From Leuctra nigra (Eukaryota > Arthropoda > Insecta > Plecoptera > Leuctridae): a stretch of 64,000 nt of DNA. Made by a program: the position numbers and the translations under genes. Location of the stretch: the NCBI GenBank assembly GCA_934045905.1, contig OW203763.1:35725017-35789016 (forward strand). The letters run 5' to 3'. Shown one piece after another: positions 58,127-64,000 of this stretch. How positions within the stretch are numbered: position 1 is the stretch's first letter; each line of letters begins with the position of its first letter. Under the pieces are notes generated by a model that was not told the DNA's origin, made no database searches, and saw only the letters and a program-made list of their open reading frames with translations.

Positions 58127-59266
58127 CTACTTGATCAAGTCTCACTTGTAATTCTTGACGCTAATTAGGTAGTAATTGAAGCTAGTTTCCTTCAAGAATC
58201 ACTGTCACTGAAATGATCGGAGAGTAATTCCTTTATTTCTGTTGTTTTCTGAGCACAAATCATCCTCCATCCTCAAAAAAATGATTTTTTTACTTTCAAT
58301 ACTAGCTATATAGCTATGATACATGCTGAAAGACATTTATAATCATGAAAAACCCAGCGTATTTATCTCATACATACACATTCAACCAATTTTGAATTAC
58401 TACTGGTAAATAATTTTCTATAAGAATATTTAGGTAGGTAATGTTTTGCAGTTGCACTGAGAATGATGACCAATTGATTCAGTTTAAATTTAAAATTATT
58501 TTATGCACTCTACAATGATATCCTGAAATTTTAATCTAATTTTAAATTATCTGATGACTTGTAAAATTCAACATTTGCCCTATGATCATGGAATGGCCAA
58601 TATTTTCTAGAATTACATTACCTGCAAAATGTAGTACACATTATAATACTTTGTACTATTAAATATGAATTTATGCTGTTGATTTGCTATTATTTGATTC
58701 AAGGTCTTGTGAAGTTTTATTAAGATATGTGAAAGACACACTAATATCTAGCGTGCAACATAGATATGCACAGAATATGTTGACTACCTATCTACTGATT
58801 ATGCAATGTAGGTACGCATAGTTCATTCGAGACTATTTTAATTGAGAGTGTATAAAAATGTAACAATAGCAAGAATCACTAATAAAGACTTTACTACTAC
58901 TACTTGAAACTGAAAGTATGAAAAGCCGCAGTGATGAAAGAATGAACAATGTACAATAAAACATGTTTGATGCTATAAAACAAAGAATACCTATATTAAG
59001 AATTAAGAATATTAGCATTAATTAATATTTTAATATTTTCGATATATGTACGACACAGAAATTTACCTACTAAATTTTCCAGCAACTCGTAGGCCATTAA
59101 ACAAATTTAATCCGTTTGACTGTGGGACAAAGTCGAGCAAAATAAAGTCAAATCAATTAATGATTTTCAAATAAATTTGGAAAAACAATATCAATCAATG
59201 AATTTTCAAATTATGTAGGCACAAAAAGTTTTAACTGATTTGTTAAACATTTTTATAAATTTAATA
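58127..59266. other. No gene seen; 3' flank of the second minus-strand gene
   Basis: AT-rich. It contains the 3' untranslated region of the gene ending at 59267, with no clear AATAAA close by on that strand. Confidence 0.4.
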
Positions 59267-59493
59267 TTAGTTTCGTGACTTTGCAAATGATGCAGCAATT
59301 GGAGTGAGCAGAGCTACCAGTTGCTCCAAGGATTTTGCATTTCGATGCATTGCCTTCACTCTATTCTTTTCAACACGCAGCTGCTTCAGTTTTATTACTA
59401 TCTTCCTCTCCTGGAGTTCGACTAGCTTCTGCGCCATCTCCGCAGTTTGTACCAGCTGTACTTGGGGTTTACGGAGGCGGTTCCGAGGAGCAC
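59267..59493 (-). CDS. Coiled-coil protein gene, last coding exon
   Basis: 227 nt ending in TAA. The acceptor ATCGTTTACAG/GTGCTCC is in phase 1 and matches the donor phase of the exon at 62274. It encodes APRNRLRKPQVQLV, then a long heptad-like helix (AEMAQKLVELQERKIVIKLK, QLRVEKNRVKAMHRNAKSLE) and a hydrophobic tail (QLVALLTPIAASFAKSRN). This Leu/Lys/Glu helix at the C-terminus resembles those of Myb/SANT-like proteins related to NAIF1 and Harbinger accessory proteins. No SANT domain is visible in the window, so the family is a guess. Confidence 0.75.
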
Positions 59494-59818
59494 CTGTAAA
59501 CGATATAAAAACTTAAAATGAAACACGATTATAGTTGGTATGAAGTTGTCAAGATTCAAAATTAGCTATCTCCGTAAAAAAAAATAGTTTTGAGTTTGAC
59601 ATGCAGTTCTAAATTGATTTTATTTCTCCGCCAAAAAAATACATAATCGATTGCATGAAAATTTCTTCTTTTCAAGGTGCGAGTTGAAAACTAATTTGCC
59701 CGTCTATCAATTTTTTTTAAATAACAACTGTTTTCTTCCTGTTTTATCTAAGAACAATGTGAAGTAGAGATGACTGTTTTGCAGGCAAAACTCAATTTCA
59801 AGCAATATACATAAAGGG

Positions 59819-60177
59819 TAAAGCCCGTCTTCCATGGTCGCGGATTTTTGCCGCAACGCGATTCCGCCCCCCAATCTTGGCCTCTCAGCCAATCAGTGCT
59901 CGAATCGCAGCGCCGCGTGACGTCACGCGAACCGCAGCTGAATGTTGAGCAAACTTCAATACTTGCGATTCCGCGACGCGGCAGCGGTTTCGCCGCATGC
60001 GCTGTAAACGTCTACCGATAGGAGCGCTCTGGCGCTGTTCGTAATTGCTTAAAATTCCGCTAGGTTCGTCTCAAAATATCGCGCCGCAACGGCAAATCAT
60101 GGAAGACGATGGGTGAGAAATCGTCCCGCAAAACCGCATCGCGGCGAAAAAACCGTGACCATCGAAGAAGCACTTTA
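59819..60177. mobile_element. CpG-rich MITE-like inverted-repeat element, 359 bp
   Basis: The left end reads TAAAGCCCGTCTTCCATGGT then CGCGGATTTTTGCCGC. The reverse complement of the right end reads TAAAGTGCTTCTTCGATGGT then CACGGTTTTTTCGCCGC. The interior is dense in CG dinucleotides (GCGACGCGGCAGCGG and similar), in sharp contrast to the flanking AT-rich intron. No ORF and no clear target-site duplication were found. Confidence 0.7.
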
Positions 60178-61877
60178 GTCTTTCTATGCTACATTTTAAT
60201 TAAACAGTTGATTAGGACAAAATTGCCATGGCAAAAACCACGACATTACTTGAATGACCGTTTCAACTTATCTACTGGCTTTAACAGACTATTGGAAGAC
60301 ATATAGTATAATTATAGTATATTAGTATATTTTGATCAGAAGATGAATTTAAAAATGTTGACCACCAATTTAACTTTTTTTAATTGAGGAAATCCGTGCC
60401 CATATTTTTAATGTAATTTTATAGATGTTTAATGAACCAATCAGATAAATCATCCTCTTGAAACAGATACAATATACTTTCTGGAATATGTATCGGCAAG
60501 GATACAAAATTGGAAAGTAGCCTATGACAATGACATTTAAAATGAGAAAACAAGTATTCTGTGTCCGTCACAGAGTTTCGGTGTCCGTCTTTACCCTGGT
60601 TGCCTCCTGGCACCGTCAGCTGACCCCGACAAATACTCGGCCTGTCGTGGCTGAGGCTCCGGCTGGCTCCTCGAGCATTGAAGGTCGTAGGCTCATGATT
60701 AAAACAACAACAAACAGAGAACAGCCCAAAGTGAACTGTAATAGGGCGCCACACCTTTGATCAGTGAAAACAAATAGCTATAGCTCGCAAAGGTGAATGA
60801 GCTATGAGGTGAACTTGACTTTTATAAAAATTACTGAACTGATCTACTAATAAAATACAATGAATAACTTCCTATGACCCTTGATGACCTCGACTCTAAA
60901 GAGGGAATATGACAGGAATCTAGCTTCTCAAATCACAAAACACTTTATAATAAACCTGCCACAATCTTGGCCTTTATTACACAAAGGAATAAATTGTTGA
61001 AACTCACAGAAAAGCATTCCAGATTCATCCATCTGTCTCCCACCTACTGTGGTCACAATTGCATAGAAATGAAGTTACACAAATTGATAAATGAAGCCGA
61101 ATCTAAATTGAAACTAAATACAAGATTAGAATAAGAAAGAAATCATTACATTTAAGATGAATTGCAGTACCTATTACAAGTTTAACTCTCTTTAAATACA
61201 ATTTCTGAACCCATACCGAAAATGGTGGCTACAGGTCACTGAGGTCAAACGCCTCGTGGTCGACCTGACCTTCCTCAACCTTTACATTCAAATTAACTAA
61301 ATCTGAGATCCTGTCTCCACTGAAATAGCACAATACAATACAAATTGAATTTAGTGTCTCTAGAACGAAAATATTGTAACAATGACTACTCAAGAATCTC
61401 TTTACATTTCATGTTGAAAATAACATAGCTTTGAATAATTTGGTAGGCGAATTTAAGAGGTTGTAATTTATCAGAGGTTTACCTAAAAATACTTTCCGAA
61501 ATAATAAACTCAGGGCCAAGATTGTTACACTACAATCTTGCCCGTACCATTGTCTCTAGGCTAGTCTAGCATTTCTCAAGACTACCTACCTACACAGTAC
61601 ACACTAAATTGAAAAGAAAGGAATGTTCTAGAACTAATGAAAATAAATAAATAATAATACCGCAGGTCTGGCCTGGACCTGGGGATCTTGTTTGCTGGGC
61701 TACTAAACACGCGGATCAAACCCTGCGCGGTCCTCAACTACTTTACTTTACATAAATAAATTTAGGTAGGTTAGTGAACACTATTGTAAGATCCTACTCT
61801 AGACTTATATCTTATTCCCGAGGAGCGACCTATTGGGACATAAGACTATAATCTAGCAAATGATTCTCTAACTCTAG

Positions 61878-61940
61878 TCATCGCCCTTCACAACCTGGAT
61901 GCGATCCCCGGTCTCTCGCGAAGTCGATGACCAAAGCAAT
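61878..61940 (-). repeat. tRNA-like SINE remnant
   Basis: The minus strand reads GCCTCGTGTGCTAG and, about 35 bases later, GACCGGGGATCGCATCC, an approximate A-box/B-box arrangement with a decayed middle. A similar GGTTTGATCCGCG lies at about 61715-61727 on the same strand. Confidence 0.3.
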
Positions 61941-62273
61941 AAAACTAGCACACGAGGCACAGCAAATTGTCCTAGTGTTCTTATCGTGAAGCGAGGAAAC
62001 TAGATTAAAAACAAGAATCAACGTAAGCGATCTTACCCGTACGACCCAGCAAACAAGACAAACTTACTGTCGTAGCTTTACTGTACAGGAAACTTCTGTC
62101 ACCTTGCTCTGACCTATCCGCCCCCTGACTTGGGTCACGTAGACCAGCTGGTGACAGTCAGCTATCAGCTAGTCCTGACTAGTGGCGCTCTCATACTGAA
62201 CTACGACAAGGGGCGCGAAAATGCAAAGTGTTACAGTGAGCAGAGTTAGAGTTAGAAAGTAGACCCGACTTAC

Positions 62274-62499
62274 CACTTCTCTTAGTGGGATGTTTATTCC
62301 CCTTCTTCAGTCTGTAATTCTCCCCGGAAATGGTACTGTCTTCCGGAGGGTCATCCTCGTCCATCCCAGGATCAATGTCTGGTGTCGCACTGCTTCCAGC
62401 TGTCGGATGGTGTGTGGAAGTGTTCAAGTGTTCAATGATGTTGACGGCTGTTGGGTCCTCTTCCATCTCCATTATTACGATGGGCATGTTGTTAATATC
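62274..62499 (-). CDS. Coiled-coil protein gene, first coding exon
   Basis: 226 nt. The acceptor is ATATTTCATCAG/GATATT and the donor is AGAAGTG/GTAAGT (phase 1). The likely start is the ATG at 62487-62485 (context AACAACATGC). The product begins MPIVIMEMEEDPTAVNIIEH, is acidic (DPGMDEDDPPED) and turns basic before the junction (RLKKGNKHPTKRSG). Spliced to 59267-59493 it gives about 146 residues. An in-frame extension upstream of the ATG is open across the next exon but reads poorly, so a short protein is preferred. Longer forms with an N-terminal domain outside the window cannot be excluded. Confidence 0.7.
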
Positions 62500-62894
62500 C
62501 TGATGAAATATAACATTATTTATTATTGTCAATAATTGCATTTGAAATGCAGAAAAAACACACTTGAAAGCTTGATGTTAGTTTAGTTTCAGTTTATTTC
62601 CAACTGTTTTTACAATAGGTACCTGTAAGTAAATACATTTGACTGATTTTAAAACCTGATCCTTGAGAGTTTATGTTCTCTCTTTATTAGGGTTTATGAA
62701 AAGTCTATTTCCATTACAAAACTTGAAAAGTATTGTTAAATTGTCAATGGAATTGAAATGGAAATGTCTAGCATTGTTACATACTTATAAAACATTAAAT
62801 TAAACCCTTCCAGTAGTAATGTTGTGAAGATATTCAATCCATTTCATGAGAGAAAATGAAGGTAGATAGTTATATAATTAAGATTTACACTTAC

Positions 62895-62960
62895 GTTGTA
62901 CGAGAGACATGTGATGGTCGTTAGGTCTGACCTGTGGAATCTTGTAGCCTTCGATTGATC
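62895..62960 (-). other. Possible 5' untranslated exon of the coiled-coil gene
   Basis: The minus-strand donor CGTACAAC/GTAAGTG is strong and lies 395 bases upstream of the exon at 62499. It contains an ATG that, once spliced, would read only seven codons before TAA (an upstream ORF). The 5' boundary is unknown. Confidence 0.35.
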
Positions 62961-64000
62961 TATCTTACAGTGAAACACTGTATTCTATGTTTGAATTGAT
63001 TTCTTGAAGCTGATAAAGTTCATTCACGATTAGAATTGCAAGCCGTAATGGCGGCGTGTACTACCGTAGTCAAGTCAAGTGAGTGAACGTATACCTAAAC
63101 ATGTAAATATCAATATAATAATCAAAAAATGTGTATAATACGGCTGTAGATAAAATAAATCAATTTTATTGAATTTTTATAATATTTACTACTATTAAAA
63201 ATTGTGTATTTGACATAATTTATACAATTTCAATAATACAAAGAAGAAAGTCTTGCCATTGACAGAGCAGTGTTCAAGTGACTGACCAATGAACGACGTG
63301 ATCGACAAAAACGTCAGTGATATTCTTATCGTGAACGAACTTTAGCAAATAATTTGTGGTGGGATTTTGGATTTGGAGTTAAATAATTGGGTATGCTTCA
63401 ATTTTACTTAATGATAAACAGGTTTTTGCATTTCAATTAATTTTCATTTATTAAGATTTGCACCTACCTAATTGAAACTGGTGTACTAATTAACTATGAA
63501 TAATAGACTAGAGAAAATTTTTATTTTATGTTGTAAATTCAAGTGAGGGCTTTAAAAAGTGGTTATAAAGCTTGGAAAAGGTTTTAATTACTACCTAAAT
63601 ATTAATTTAATATTTTGGAAATAGTACTAGTACTCTTCAGGGTCTGTGGCAAATCATATTTGATCTAGGAAATAACTCATAAACCCAGTCTCATACATGT
63701 CTTCTAAGTAAGTCCACTTAAAACTAGTACTAGTTGTTAGCATCGGATAAAACTATAGCTGTTTTTGGTAATTGAGAGTTCTGGGGACCGCTGTAGTGAT
63801 TGTCCGCTGTTTCAAAGTATCCCAAAATTCAAACTTTCCAAGGCTAACTTTTTATTCCAATGTACCTATTGCAATTTTGTGAGGTTATTTTTATTATAAT
63901 TTTCTTTAAAAAATTAGTATCGTTGAAATTTTACATTCCAAGAAAATGGTTATTTAATTAAAACAACCTCCCAAAGTCAGTAGCTATAGTAGTGGAATAA
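62961..64000. other. No gene seen
   Basis: AT-rich sequence upstream of the coiled-coil gene. It probably contains that gene's promoter, but no core element stood out. Confidence 0.35.

Larger units (their letters stand above)
59494..62273 (-). other. Intron of the coiled-coil gene
   Basis: 2.8-kb intron in phase 1. It holds the CpG-rich inverted-repeat element at 59819-60177 and tRNA-like remnants near 60600-60700, 61700-61740 and 61880-61940. No additional exon was recognised. Confidence 0.55.

Noticed and set aside
59304..59516. 70-codon plus-strand ORF
   Set aside because: It is the antisense shadow of the coiled-coil exon, which has a proper acceptor, stop and heptad pattern on the minus strand.

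Overview
This is a eukaryotic, repeat-dominated, AT-rich window from an invertebrate, most likely an arthropod. The clade cannot be fixed from sequence alone. The evidence is GT-AG introns with small exons, a CR1-clade-type non-LTR retrotransposon, hAT, TTAA-site and Harbinger-type DNA transposon remains, tRNA- and 5S-derived elements, dispersed TACCTA/TAGGTA motifs, and one 200-base assembly gap (23105-23304). No prokaryotic gene organisation is present.

Layout. 1-2414 is unannotated sequence with one old SINE fragment. 2415-7710 is a satellite of about 47 copies of a 113-bp monomer, containing a 15-monomer (1,695-bp) higher-order duplication. 10240-21682 is a second, unrelated satellite of about 136 copies of an 84-bp monomer. 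Because 84 is a multiple of 3 and one frame lacks stops, it gives spurious ORFs of up to 1,333 codons. 23305-23410 is a 5S rRNA-like sequence beside the gap. 23735-24700 is a degenerate tandem repeat. 25808-34632 is a CR1/L2-type retrotransposon with two 2A-like motifs, a PHD-type finger, an endonuclease and a reverse transcriptase. A TTAA-site DNA element (28418-31867) interrupts it and itself carries two hAT elements with perfect 8-bp target-site duplications. A TA-flanked long-inverted-repeat element (32567-34028) also interrupts it.

The best host gene runs on the minus strand from 52048 down to at least 35335. It has six exons (51994-52048, 50640-50697, 50034-50159, 49547-49672, 36883-37122, 35335-35538) that splice in one continuous frame and give 267 codons. 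The product is basic and proline-rich, I do not recognise it, and it continues beyond the last exon seen. Its introns hold most of the repeats in 35.5-52 kb: an 11-copy tandem repeat that multiplies a 3' splice site, two paralogous 1.1-kb segments, a hammerhead-like inverted repeat, hAT foldbacks and a SINE with perfect target-site duplications. A second minus-strand gene (62499-59267) has two coding exons and an acidic-then-coiled-coil product of about 146 residues. A Harbinger transposase 3' fragment lies at 54601-54963, followed by a 2.4-kb non-autonomous hAT element (55720-58118).

Nothing resembling an operon, CRISPR array or phage was seen. The most unusual items are the tandem 2A pair, the duplicated splice acceptor, the hammerhead-like foldback, the dated nest of transposons and the unrecognised six-exon gene.
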